Positions 7,789 to 16,034 of a stretch of 64,000 nucleotides of DNA are shown here, in pieces; the first letter of the stretch is position 1; every line of letters starts with the position of its first letter. Both the position numbers and the translations under genes were made by a program. The notes under the pieces were generated by a model, which ran no database searches, was not told the DNA's origin, and saw only the letters and a program-made list of their open reading frames with translations. The DNA lies in contig NZ_BPFA01000009.1 in the NCBI RefSeq assembly GCF_019655055.1, positions 104,571 to 168,570 on the forward strand, in the 5' to 3' direction. Source of the stretch: Shewanella sp. MBTL60-112-B2 (GTDB taxonomy: Bacteria; Pseudomonadota; Gammaproteobacteria; Enterobacterales; Shewanellaceae).

Positions 7789-9057
7789 TTAAACAAAGCT
7801 CATAAACAAACCGGCAATCGTTGCAGCCATTAGGTTAGACAAGATACCAGCAAACAATGCTTTTAAGCCTAGTGATGCGATTTCAGAGCGGCGCTCAGGT
7901 ACCAAGCCACCAATACCGGCAATCGCAATCGCTACCGTGCCTAAGTTAGCAAAGCCACACAGTGCAAACGATAGAATCACTTGGGTGCGCTCAGACATCG
8001 GCATACCCGTTGCTTCAACAATCGCATCACCGCTTAGGTATGGTGCAAGGTTGATATAAGCAAAGAACTCGTTGATGACAATCTTCTGGCCGATGAACGA
8101 ACCTGCTAATAACGCTTCGTCCCAAGCCACACCCATCAACCAAGCGATAGGGGCAAACACATAACCTAAAATTAGCTGCAAGGTTAGGCCGTCAAAACCA
8201 AACCAATTACCAATGCCACCTAACATGCCATTCATAAGTGCCACTAAGCTGACAAAGGCAAATAGCATAGCGCCCACAGCCATAGCTAACGACAGGCCAT
8301 TCATGGTGCCCGTTGTCGCCGCATCAATAATGTTGGCTGGTGGATTCTCTTCTACAACGGTTAGGTCTTGATCGTTTACTTTCTCAGTTTGCGGGATTAA
8401 TAACTTAGCAAACAGTAAGCCACCCGGCGCCGCCATAAATGAGGCCGCTAACAGGTATTCCATCTTAATGCCTAGCTGGGCATAACCCGCTAGCATGGTG
8501 CCTGCAATCGACGCCAAACCACCACACATTACCGCAAACAATTCTGCACGGCTCATCTTAGGAATATAAGGCTTAATCAGCAGCGGCGCCTCGGTCACAC
8601 CTAAGAAGATGTTAGCGCTAGCAGACATAGATTCTGCCTTGCTGGTATTAAGGATTTTTTGCAGTGCGCCACCCACAATGCGAACCACCCACTGCATGAT
8701 GCCTAGGTAATATAGCACCGCCGAAATTGCCGAGAAAAACACGATAATCGGTAGCACTTTAAAGGCGATAACGAAGCCGCCTGGGCCAAACAGTTCATAC
8801 ATCTTATCGCTAACAAGGCCGCCAAACATAAACGACATGCCTTCACTGCTGTAACCAATCACGGTTGAAACCGCTTCTGCCATATTAAAAATCACCGCCT
8901 GACCGAACGATGAGTAGATAACAAACGCACCCATGATTAACTGCAGTAAAAACGCCAAACCAACCGTGCGGTAGTTAATGGCTTTACGGTTTTCAGAGGC
9001 CAAAAAAGCCACTGCAAGTAGGGTGATGATGCCAACAATACTGATTAAAATTTGCAT
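7789..9057 (-). CDS. Concentrative nucleoside transporter (CNT/NupC family)
   Basis: 422 residues, about the length of NupC. This is an inner-membrane sodium- or proton-coupled nucleoside importer. Hydrophobic segments run through the chain. Family signatures include SANIFLGVTEAPLLIKPY (nucleoside and ion site, about 150-167), the Gly/Ala-rich stretch MCGGLASIAGTMLAGYAQLG, and the C-terminal FALCGFANLGTVAIAIAGIG. It is downstream of and co-oriented with an MTA/SAH-nucleosidase-like gene, consistent with a nucleoside salvage pair, although the 197-base gap may contain its own promoter. Confidence 0.93.
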   Translation of the reverse strand: MQILISIVGIITLLAVAFLASENRKAINYRTVGLAFLLQLIMGAFVIYSSFGQAVIFNMAEAVSTVIGYSSEGMSFMFGGLVSDKMYELFGPGGFVIAFKVLPIIVFFSAISAVLYYLGIMQWVVRIVGGALQKILNTSKAESMSASANIFLGVTEAPLLIKPYIPKMSRAELFAVMCGGLASIAGTMLAGYAQLGIKMEYLLAASFMAAPGGLLFAKLLIPQTEKVNDQDLTVVEENPPANIIDAATTGTMNGLSLAMAVGAMLFAFVSLVALMNGMLGGIGNWFGFDGLTLQLILGYVFAPIAWLMGVAWDEALLAGSFIGQKIVINEFFAYINLAPYLSGDAIVEATGMPMSERTQVILSFALCGFANLGTVAIAIAGIGGLVPERRSEIASLGLKALFAGILSNLMAATIAGLFMSFV

Positions 9058-9191
9058 TTGTTTTGTCTATTACTATCTAAGTTGATGTAAAGGGGAGGCT
9101 AATGTTCTCCCCGATGTTTAGATCAATCTTTAAAGCATTCTTTAAAGCAATGAAGCGTTAAATTAGCGTTTTTAAAGCGAGCGAAAGCGGG

Positions 9192-9214
9192 CGGGAATAC
9201 CATTGTTATTCCCG
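9192..9214. promoter_or_regulatory. Intergenic hairpin upstream of the CNT gene
   Basis: CGGGAATA (9192-9199) pairs with TATTCCCG (9207-9214) around a 7-base loop. No T-tract follows on the minus strand, so a processing or leader hairpin is as likely as a terminator of the upstream nucleosidase gene. Confidence 0.4.
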
Positions 9215-9254
9215 TCACTCATCTTGTTGATTAGATGCTTTTTTTAAACTGGCT

Positions 9255-10094
9255 TTAAAAGGTCTTAATTAATGCCTTGATGACATCAAGCACATAAACC
9301 TGACAATCAATCGCCGTTTGCGGCTCAAAGTCTTGCTTATGTTGGTCGGTATTAGACAGCACGCGAATACTCACAAAAGGCAGTTTGTAAGCTTCGGCAA
9401 CTTGCGCAGCCGCAGAGGTTTCCATCTCTTCAACTGAGGTGCCCATGGTTTCGTGGAACCAGTTAATACGGTCAACTTCACGGTTCCATTCGTCACAGCT
9501 ACCAATTCTACCCACAACAACTTTGCCTTGGGTGTAGCTGCTTGCTTGCGACAGGGCGATTTCAACAAGCTTTGGGTCGGCTTTAAAGTGATTGTGCTCA
9601 ACCACCACGCCGTTTTCACGCAAATACATTGGCATATCGAAGTTCTGCCAAGTGGTAGGGTGTATGCCTTGGCCTTTTTCCACGAACTCGATTTTGTAAG
9701 CGCCCATGTTAAAGCTGGTTTCACCAATGACGATATCAGAGCGAAATAGCTTTGGATCGTGGCCACCTGAGGTGCCCTGATTGATGATAGCTCTTGGCTG
9801 AAAGTGCTCAATACCAAGGGTGGTTGATGCGGCGGCGTTAGCCAAACCAATCTCGGTACGTGACACAACAACTGGGTAGCCATCTAATAGGCCTTGCCAG
9901 AACGTCCACGCACCAAATGTTTGTTGTTTTACATCACTAAGGGCGGCAACAAGCGTTTCGACTTCAACGTCCATCGCGCCTTGAACTAAGATAGGATTTA
10001 GCATTTTTGAGGGTAACTTTTCATTGTGTGGCTGTTCAGAGTTTACGTGTTCAGGGTCTAACTTTTCAGCTGTTGGCTGCTCGCAAGTTGGCAT
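9255..10094 (-). CDS. 5'-methylthioadenosine/S-adenosylhomocysteine nucleosidase-like protein
   Basis: 279 residues of the purine nucleoside phosphorylase/uridine phosphorylase superfamily, most like MTA/SAH nucleosidases, which cleave the N-glycosidic bond of adenosine thioethers. Seen are [11 protein letters not shown] near the middle, the ribose/purine-site segment [15 protein letters not shown], and [10 protein letters not shown] with the catalytic-type Asp near the C-terminus. It is longer than E. coli MtnN because of insertions and an N-terminal extension of about 30 residues rich in Glu and Pro with repeated EQP and EKL. Met31 could be the true start. The following CNT transporter supports a salvage role. 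Confidence 0.8.
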   Translation of the reverse strand: MPTCEQPTAEKLDPEHVNSEQPHNEKLPSKMLNPILVQGAMDVEVETLVAALSDVKQQTFGAWTFWQGLLDGYPVVVSRTEIGLANAAASTTLGIEHFQPRAIINQGTSGGHDPKLFRSDIVIGETSFNMGAYKIEFVEKGQGIHPTTWQNFDMPMYLRENGVVVEHNHFKADPKLVEIALSQASSYTQGKVVVGRIGSCDEWNREVDRINWFHETMGTSVEEMETSAAAQVAEAYKLPFVSIRVLSNTDQHKQDFEPQTAIDCQVYVLDVIKALIKTF

Positions 10095-10562
10095 GACAAA
10101 TAACTTCGAATGGAAAGTGCGCGGATGGTAGCAACGAGATTTAGGCTAAACAACGAAATGAAAAGTAAAATACTTGTTGCGGTTTCGGTGGCCTATAAAA
10201 CGCACAACTTTTGGCTTGGGCAGCTAATTTTTTGGAGCTGTAACCACTTATTTTGTAAGGATATTTCAAAAGGCGTTTATTTGTTGAACACGACAAGAGA
10301 TTCAATGACTTTAAATTAGAAAACAGTGTTTAAAAAAACACGCTAGTTAGCAGGGCTGGATTGGGGCTGAGCTGGAGCCGAATTGGATCTGAGTAGAGAT
10401 TTTAACGGGATAAGAGCAAGGCTTTAGCAGAACAAGAGCAGGGCTGTAGCGTGGCGAAATAGCGCTTGCTCAGATGAGCGAATGGCGCACTTCTACTTTG
10501 AGAAAGGGCCACTCATTTTATCATTGGGAATAGGCTGGTGGTGTGTTTAGCTAAGCTACCTA
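10095..10562. other. Gene-poor interval between nucleosidase and helicase genes
   Basis: No convincing gene. A 69-codon frame at 10110-10319 has no ribosome-binding site or family features. From about 10350 to 10460 the sequence contains imperfect reiterations such as AGAGCAAGGCTTTAGCAG and AGAGCAGGGCTGTAGCG. Nothing else stands out. Confidence 0.4.
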
Positions 10563-13500
10563 TCAACCAACAGCGAGCTTAGCTGTGTCATGCCACATAT
10601 ATGCAGGCATAGCTTGTTTTAGCTTCCATGTAATATTCATTGGTTGAGAGCCTTCATACTTAACAAAGTCTACGGGACCAAAATTGACAAATCCCATGGT
10701 TTTCCCATATTCATCTTTAGCTTGTTCTCTAACAAATAAGATGAACGTCTTGTTGTTTTCTTGCTGCGTTATATAGCCTAATCCTCTACCTGAGGTTGGC
10801 TTAGCACTGTTCTGGGTTTGCCAATGAAATAGCGTGGGGCTGATCGCGTAGTCATGGTACATGGTTGTTGCTGAAAATTGCTTTTCGCATTTATCTAAGG
10901 TAACAAATAGCAGTTCAGTATTGGCACCTGCAATATTAAGTACACCTTCTCTACTGGATGATTTCTTATCAAATGTACTATCACCAAACGCGACCAATAT
11001 GTGTTCTTTGGGATAACGTACATGCATCTTCAATGGCGAGTTATCCACTACTGCATTGCTAACTGCAGACATCTTAAATTCTTGTGTGGTTAAGCGTTCA
11101 ATAAGCAGTGAAATAACGTCATTAAGCTCGTCTTGTAGTTTCTTATGTTTTAGCGCAAGTAAGCTCTGCTCAATGGTATCAAATCCGGCTTGCTTACCCG
11201 TTTTATCCCAAAAGTCATAATGACACATGGTTGAGAAAAGCACATTGTGTTGTTCTGCATCAGACCCTACAGCAGCTTGAGTTGGCAATGAGAAGTTGCT
11301 TTCACATAATGCTTTGATGAACCGCAAATAAGAGATAGAAGTGCAGTTTAATAAGCGATTGTTGATAGCACGATAGTAAGCAGCATAAATGTCTAGCTGG
11401 TTCTGTTGTATTTCTTCACCATCGCTTGTTTCTACAAGTGCTCGCCAACCACCAAACTTACCTACTTTTACTTTATAGATATCCTCTAATGACAAGTCAG
11501 GATAGATATGCAGAAAGTTTGCTAGCGTAAGAGGTAAATCTGTCACGTTAGGGTAGTTTGAAATTAAGCCAAGCAGTCTGTTTTTGTTTAAGGTTGCTAG
11601 TGATATGTTCCTTAAGATCATTTGCTGCGTTTTTTCTTGCAGTTCTATTCGGCAGCCTAAAGGCAAATGTGGAAACCCTTGTTTGATCTCCTTTGAAATA
11701 GATTGGTTGGTTTTGCCGATAAGCGCTCTAAACTTATGCGAAAAATCATACTCAGGACGAGAGTTACCAACGAAATCAATGACGGTGCAGCACTCTTTAT
11801 CTTTAGTCAGTCGTAAGCCGCGACCTAATTGTTGAAGAAAGATAGTCAGACTTTCTGTTGGTCTTAAAAATAGTAATGTGTCCAGTTCTGGAATATCGAT
11901 ACCTTCGTTGAATATATCAACCACAAACAAAACGTTAATTTCTTTCGATTTTAAACGTTGCAGCTGAATGTCTCGTTCTTTTGAATTGTCACTGGTGAGT
12001 ACGCCGCAAGGGATATTGCTTAAAGTGAATTTTTTCGCCGTGAAGTTAGCGTGATCTTTGCTTACGCAAAACGCCAATGCGCGCATCTGCGATATGTCTG
12101 TGACAATTTCTTCTAAGCTTTGCAGTATTCGAAAGACCCTTTGGTCATTGTAAGTATAGAGCTTGGTCAGCTCGGCGATATCATAACGGCCTTTTGCCCA
12201 TGAAACCTTTGTGAGATCGGTGTCATCATCAACTGCGAAGTATTGGAATGGTGATAAATGACGTTGATTAATAGCTTCAGGTAATCTGATTTCAGCTGCA
12301 ATGACGTTACAAAAATCTTTAAGAATATCTGCTCCATCATGGCGTTCTGGTGTAGCAGTTAAACCGAGTAAAACTTGTGGCGTAAAGTGTTGCAGAATCG
12401 CGCGATAACTGTTTGCTGCTATGTGATGGACTTCATCGATAACAATGTAATCGAAGTAATCTTCGGTTAATTGAATGGTCGCTAGCTGATTGTTTAAGCT
12501 TTGGATTGACGCGAATAACTGATTAAACCTTTGTGGTTTATTTTGTCCTACGAGTAATTCGCCAAACTGGTTATTTTTTAAAACGCCGCGATACGCACTT
12601 CTCGCTTGTTTTAAGATTTCCTCTCTATGCGCTAAAAATAAAAATTTAGCTTCAGGATTCTCTGCATAAAACTCAGCGAAATCAAACGCTGAAATGATAG
12701 TTTTTCCTGTGCCTGTCGCTGCAACAACAAGATTTCTATATCTGCCATGTAGCTCACGCTCTACTTTTAGCTTGTCTAAAATGGCTCGCTGATGGGAATG
12801 AGGTTTAATGTCAAAGTAAAAGCGAGGTTCAGCTGTGTTATATGTTCCTTTCGCTTCTTGCAAGGCGTTAACTAAGCGTTCTTTGCTTTGGGTCTTACCA
12901 TCAAAATATTCAAAATCAGCTGACTCCCAATAGGTTTCAAATGTACTGAGAGATTTTTCAATAATATGTGGGATCTCTTGTGAGGTGATCTTTAAGTTCC
13001 ACTCTAAGCCACTAGTTAAAGCTGAATGTGACAGATTGGATGAACCGATATAACCAGTATGAAAGCTCGAGTTACGCATGAACAAATAGGATTTTGCGTG
13101 TAAGCGTTCTCTATTGGTGTTGTAGCTTAGCTTCACTTGTGTGTTTGGTAGAAATGCTAAAAACTCAACGGCTTTAGCATCAGTTGCGCCCATATAGGAT
13201 GTGGTTATAACCTTTAGCTGTTTACCGCTGCGAGTAAATTCTTCAAGCTCTTTTTTAAAGATCCTGATCCCAGCCCATTTGATAAATGAGACTAGCCAAT
13301 AGATTTTATCGGATGACTGGATCTCCCGTTTAATCTCAGTTTCAAGAGATACGCCTGCATTGCTTCCACAAAATAACTCGCTCTGAGTGAGTCCTGTTAG
13401 TGGCATGATGCCTTCAATATACTTTGGGAAATCTGAGGATATTGGGTTTTGCTTATCTAGCAATGCTGTCAGGATCTTGCCTTGGCTATCAATCAGATTT

Positions 13501-13781
13501 TCGGTGATGAGCTCACTATCGCCAATATTAGCACTAAGCCATTCAATGACTTTATTGGCTAAACCAATTTGCTCAAAAACGCGATCATTGCCATTAGGTA
13601 CAGAGTCTATTGCTATTTCGATAATTCGAGTCAAAAAGCGAGAGAGCCAAGAAGCGGCTTCACCATTTTCTAATGAACGTTCGCCAACATAGAAAGCTTT
13701 GCGATCTAATTTCTGTTCGACCAATTGAGTTATTAGTTGCTCGTATATGCCGGTTTGGTTCATGAAAAATGCTTTTATCAT
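10563..13781 (-). CDS. PLD-nuclease / superfamily II helicase / DUF3427 fusion protein
   Basis: 1072 residues. The order is a helical N-terminus, then a phospholipase-D-like domain with an HxK element (RLHAKSYLF near 227, then GSSNLS). Next comes an SF2 helicase core with Walker A ATGTGKT (about 355), Walker B IDEVHH (about 448), SAT-type LTATPERHDG, and motif VI QQLGRGLRL (about 652). The C-terminal DUF3427 domain has ILFVREQ and PMNITWKL near the end. It is a predicted ATP-dependent DNA translocase or helicase with a possible nuclease. Similar stand-alone proteins occur in defence and mobile contexts. Start could also be Met7. It is a single gene, between a gene-poor interval and a displaced yicC end. 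Confidence 0.85.
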   Translation of the reverse strand: MIKAFFMNQTGIYEQLITQLVEQKLDRKAFYVGERSLENGEAASWLSRFLTRIIEIAIDSVPNGNDRVFEQIGLANKVIEWLSANIGDSELITENLIDSQGKILTALLDKQNPISSDFPKYIEGIMPLTGLTQSELFCGSNAGVSLETEIKREIQSSDKIYWLVSFIKWAGIRIFKKELEEFTRSGKQLKVITTSYMGATDAKAVEFLAFLPNTQVKLSYNTNRERLHAKSYLFMRNSSFHTGYIGSSNLSHSALTSGLEWNLKITSQEIPHIIEKSLSTFETYWESADFEYFDGKTQSKERLVNALQEAKGTYNTAEPRFYFDIKPHSHQRAILDKLKVERELHGRYRNLVVAATGTGKTIISAFDFAEFYAENPEAKFLFLAHREEILKQARSAYRGVLKNNQFGELLVGQNKPQRFNQLFASIQSLNNQLATIQLTEDYFDYIVIDEVHHIAANSYRAILQHFTPQVLLGLTATPERHDGADILKDFCNVIAAEIRLPEAINQRHLSPFQYFAVDDDTDLTKVSWAKGRYDIAELTKLYTYNDQRVFRILQSLEEIVTDISQMRALAFCVSKDHANFTAKKFTLSNIPCGVLTSDNSKERDIQLQRLKSKEINVLFVVDIFNEGIDIPELDTLLFLRPTESLTIFLQQLGRGLRLTKDKECCTVIDFVGNSRPEYDFSHKFRALIGKTNQSISKEIKQGFPHLPLGCRIELQEKTQQMILRNISLATLNKNRLLGLISNYPNVTDLPLTLANFLHIYPDLSLEDIYKVKVGKFGGWRALVETSDGEEIQQNQLDIYAAYYRAINNRLLNCTSISYLRFIKALCESNFSLPTQAAVGSDAEQHNVLFSTMCHYDFWDKTGKQAGFDTIEQSLLALKHKKLQDELNDVISLLIERLTTQEFKMSAVSNAVVDNSPLKMHVRYPKEHILVAFGDSTFDKKSSSREGVLNIAGANTELLFVTLDKCEKQFSATTMYHDYAISPTLFHWQTQNSAKPTSGRGLGYITQQENNKTFILFVREQAKDEYGKTMGFVNFGPVDFVKYEGSQPMNITWKLKQAMPAYMWHDTAKLAVG

Positions 13782-13876
13782 TTGAAGTTAGCTAAGAGTA
13801 ACCGAATTGATTAATAGAAATAAGTAGTGATATTCAAACTTATCAATTGAATTATTAATACTGATTAACACCCAGC

Positions 13877-13901
13877 AAAAAGCCCAGCATTTAGCTGGGC
13901 T
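13877..13901 (-). terminator. Terminator behind the displaced yicC end
   Basis: AGCCCAGC (13881-13888) pairs with GCTGGGCT (13894-13901). On the minus strand the stem is followed by TTTTT. It is nearly the same hairpin as the terminator after intact yicC at 15964-15986, and stands in the same relation to the duplicated yicC 3' end, so it is probably the original yicC terminator. Confidence 0.7.
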
Positions 13902-13953
13902 CTCTTATATTTTACTGCTTGTCTTTTACAGCGACTTTTCCAAACGAAGAAAG

Positions 13954-13975
13954 CTTATTCTACGTTCTGGATCTG
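13954..13975 (-). repeat. Displaced copy of the yicC 3' end (candidate att site)
   Basis: This 22-base stretch matches the last codons and stop of yicC (16013-16034) at 19 of 22 positions, with identical core TCTACGTTCTG. On the minus strand it reads Gln-Ile-Gln-Asn-Val-Glu-stop, exactly like yicC. A matching terminator follows at 13881-13901. This is the pattern left when an element integrates in a gene 3' end and pushes the original end outward. Confidence 0.7.
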
Positions 13976-14161
13976 TTTGTAGGGCGCAGGTGTACGACTC
14001 GTCACTTATCAGTCTATTACTGTTTTATTTGGAGGTGAATTTTAGTTTTACCCACCGATACCGTCCCCACTAGGTTTATCTGTGAAGGATCACTTGCTTC
14101 ATTTCATCATTGAGCTAGTCAAAGTTTATGAGCTCTGACTATCGATCCTTCAAGCCAAATT

Positions 14162-14177
14162 ACAACTATTGAGTTGT
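14162..14177. promoter_or_regulatory. Operator palindrome 1 of the second hipBA-like pair
   Basis: ACAACTATTGAGTTGT has perfect 6-bp arms around ATTG. Further elements are AGTTGT at 14202-14207, the second palindrome at 14222-14237 and ACAACT at 14252-14257. Together they form an array upstream of the HipB-like gene, presumably bound by it. Confidence 0.65.
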
Positions 14178-14221
14178 ATTTTCGGCTTGATACATCAGAT
14201 AAGTTGTTTACAGCTGGTTTT

Positions 14222-14237
14222 ACAACTAATATGTTGT
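14222..14237. promoter_or_regulatory. Operator palindrome 2 of the second hipBA-like pair
   Basis: ACAACTAATATGTTGT matches the first palindrome in arm sequence (one mismatch in the right arm) and in spacing. The copies are 60 bases apart, start to start. It lies 46 bases before the HipB-like start. Confidence 0.6.
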
Positions 14238-14282
14238 TTATAGGTTTGTGTACAACTTTTCTATTATTTGAGGTTGGGTGTG

Positions 14283-14594
14283 ATGACGATTGAGCAAATT
14301 TCCAAACTACTTTCATCTCGACGTAAACAGCTCCAGATGGAACAAAAAGATATGTATATGCGTATCGGTATGAAGCAGCAGCAATATCAGCGTATCGAAG
14401 CTGGTAGCGATATGAAGTTGTCTACTCTATTACGTGTTCTAGATGGCTTAAATATGGAATTATCTATTACCCCTAAGGGAAGCAATATTGATCAACCTAG
14501 ATTAGAAGTCGCTTCAAGTGATGCCTGTGTTGAATCGCTAGAAGATGATTCGGATGATTTAGGGTTTTGGTTTGGATCTGAGGATCAGAAATGA
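14283..14594 (+). CDS. HipB-like antitoxin / XRE-family repressor (second pair)
   Basis: 103 residues. A Cro/C1-type helix-turn-helix spans roughly residues 5-62 (RRKQLQMEQKDMYMRIGMKQQQYQRIEAG), followed by an acidic, probably flexible tail ending in DDLGFWFGSEDQK. Such tails in HipB proteins contact HipA. I start it at ATG 14283, nine bases after GAGG; the codon just before (GTG 14280) is possible. The stop overlaps the hipA-like start (ATGA), so the pair is translationally coupled. ACAACT/AGTTGT palindromes upstream suggest autoregulation. Confidence 0.85.
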   Translation: MTIEQISKLLSSRRKQLQMEQKDMYMRIGMKQQQYQRIEAGSDMKLSTLLRVLDGLNMELSITPKGSNIDQPRLEVASSDACVESLEDDSDDLGFWFGSEDQK

Positions 14595-15847
14595 GCAAAC
14601 AAATAGAGCAAGTAGAAGGATTGAATATTCAGCTACACGGTATCGATATTGGCGTTGTTGCTCATTATGCTGGCGGGAAGAACATACTTAGTTTTAACCC
14701 TGAATATATTGCAATGCCCAAGCATGAAAGACCTGTGCTTACACTTAGACAGCTTCAAGATCCTAGTTATTTCTCTAAGCCTCAAATCCGCAGTGACAAA
14801 ATACCCCCTGTATTATCTAATTTATTACCAGAAGGGATCTTAAGGGATATTGTGGCGAAAGCGCTTCAATGTCACGTAAATAACGAGTTCTCGATTTTGG
14901 CCTATTTGGGGACTAATTTGCCTGGTGCATTGGTGGCGACGCCTATCAGAGCAGGTAATATGCCAGCTTGGGCGTTAGAACAACGTTTAGTGACCGAACC
15001 ACAGCAGATTAACGTTAAACATGCAGATACTAAATTTTCGCTTGCTGGTGTACAGATGAAATTCTCATCTTCTCATGTAGATGGTCGCTATCACATTGAT
15101 CAGGAAATTTCTGAAGATATGTGGATTATTAAAACGCCTTCAACAGTGCATAAAGGTGTGTCTGTCAATGAATATACCTGTATGAAGTTGGCCGAAGCGG
15201 CAGGCGCAAAAATCCCAGATATACGCTTAATCAAACTCAATGAGTTGGAGGGATTACCAAATATCAGACTCCCCTATGAAACATATGCTTATGGTATAAA
15301 ACGTTTTGATCGTACTCATGAAGGCCGAGTGCATACTGAAGACTTTGCTCAAATCTTTGGCCTATATCCTACAGATAAATATCAGAAAGTTAACTATGAA
15401 CAATTAGGGCAGGTACTATTCCGTACAAGTTATGATCGCTTGGGTGATGTACAGCAAATGGCGAGAAGATTACTGATTAATATACTGTTAGGTAATGGTG
15501 ATGCTCACCTTAAGAATTGGACCATCATCTACCAAGATCAGCGCACTCCTCGTTTGTCACCGCTTTATGATGTGGTGTTCACTGCTCCTTACATACAAGA
15601 TGACAGCCTTGCTTTGAATATGGCCAAGTCTAAACAGTGGTATGAAATAACGTTACAGCATTTTGAGAAGTGGTCAAATACGGTAGGTGTTCCATGGGTG
15701 GCAATTAAACCACATCTTCTCGATACGATAGTGAAGGCTCGCTCTATGTGGCCAGAGATGCTCGAAGCACTGCCTATGCTAGATGAGCATAAAGAAGCTT
15801 TGCAAAGTCATTGGCAAACGTTATCACCAGAGTTTCAGGTTCGTTAG
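14591..15847 (+). CDS. HipA-family serine/threonine kinase toxin (second pair)
   Basis: 418 residues, close to E. coli HipA in length. The autophosphorylation loop FSLAGVQMKFS places a serine at residue 150, the same number as the regulatory Ser150 of E. coli HipA. The catalytic loop is LGNGDAHLKN (300-309, Asp304/Asn309) and the metal-binding motif is LSPLYDVV (Asp327). All active-site residues are present, so it is predicted to be active. It belongs to a different branch from the HipA-like protein at 6478-7722. It is the only enzyme gene inside the yicC-bounded segment. The phosphorylation target is unknown; aminoacyl-tRNA synthetases are the known precedent. Confidence 0.9.
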   Translation: MSKQIEQVEGLNIQLHGIDIGVVAHYAGGKNILSFNPEYIAMPKHERPVLTLRQLQDPSYFSKPQIRSDKIPPVLSNLLPEGILRDIVAKALQCHVNNEFSILAYLGTNLPGALVATPIRAGNMPAWALEQRLVTEPQQINVKHADTKFSLAGVQMKFSSSHVDGRYHIDQEISEDMWIIKTPSTVHKGVSVNEYTCMKLAEAAGAKIPDIRLIKLNELEGLPNIRLPYETYAYGIKRFDRTHEGRVHTEDFAQIFGLYPTDKYQKVNYEQLGQVLFRTSYDRLGDVQQMARRLLINILLGNGDAHLKNWTIIYQDQRTPRLSPLYDVVFTAPYIQDDSLALNMAKSKQWYEITLQHFEKWSNTVGVPWVAIKPHLLDTIVKARSMWPEMLEALPMLDEHKEALQSHWQTLSPEFQVR

Positions 15848-15850
15848 CTG

Positions 15851-15881
15851 TATGTCGATAAAATCAGGTTTTATCGACATA
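15851..15881. repeat. Perfect 13-bp inverted repeat downstream of hipA-like gene
   Basis: TATGTCGATAAAA (15851-15863) and TTTTATCGACATA (15869-15881) flank the loop TCAGG. No T-tract follows on the plus strand, so it is not a textbook terminator. The decamer TATCGACATA recurs in the next inverted repeat, suggesting a protein-binding array near the island end. Confidence 0.6.
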
Positions 15882-15899
15882 AATTACGAGTACTGAGTG

Positions 15900-15924
15900 C
15901 ATATGTAGATAGTATCGACATATG
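15900..15924. repeat. Second inverted repeat sharing the TATCGACATA motif
   Basis: CATATGTAGATA (15900-15911) and TATCGACATATG (15913-15924) are complementary except one pair and are separated by one base. It repeats the motif of the preceding hairpin and lies 89 bases from the yicC-end repeat, where arm-type or accessory recombination sites would be expected. Confidence 0.55.
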
Positions 15925-15963
15925 TTGAGCTGACATCCATAACGACAGACGAAAGGCAAACAA

Positions 15964-15986
15964 AAGCCCAGCGATAAACTGGGCTT
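15964..15986 (-). terminator. yicC terminator
   Basis: AAGCCCAG (15964-15971) pairs with CTGGGCTT (15979-15986). On the minus strand the stem is followed by a T-rich run. It is closely related to the hairpin at 13881-13901. Confidence 0.75.
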
Positions 15987-16012
15987 AAAACGCTAATTCA
16001 AATCGATAGAGA

Positions 16013-16034
16013 CTTACTCTACGTTCTGAATTTG
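16013..16034 (-). repeat. yicC 3' end, proximal copy of the direct repeat
   Basis: Last codons of intact yicC. It differs from the distal copy at 13954-13975 at three of 22 positions, two or three of which are synonymous, as expected if this end was brought in by an element from another strain. Confidence 0.65.

Larger units (their letters stand above)
13954..16034. mobile_element. Putative 2.1-kb island inserted at the yicC 3' end, carrying a hipBA-like pair
   Basis: Both edges are copies of the yicC 3' terminal codons. The inside contains only the second HipB/HipA-like pair, their operator array and two inverted repeats; no integrase or excisionase is visible. The 3' end of yicC is a known target for mobilizable islands in vibrios, so site choice has precedent. 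It may be a decayed or recombinase-less remnant, or depend on an integrase in trans. The alternative is a recombination event between related strains that duplicated the end of yicC. Confidence 0.6.

Noticed and set aside
10110..10319. 69-codon open frame upstream of the nucleosidase gene
   Set aside because: No start context or family features; lies over the likely promoter of the divergent gene.
14119..14316. 65-codon minus-strand frame before the second HipB-like gene
   Set aside because: Overlaps the operator array and the HipB start; composition looks like AT-rich intergenic DNA.
15851..15924. CRISPR-like array
   Set aside because: Only two inverted repeats with no regular spacers or cas genes.
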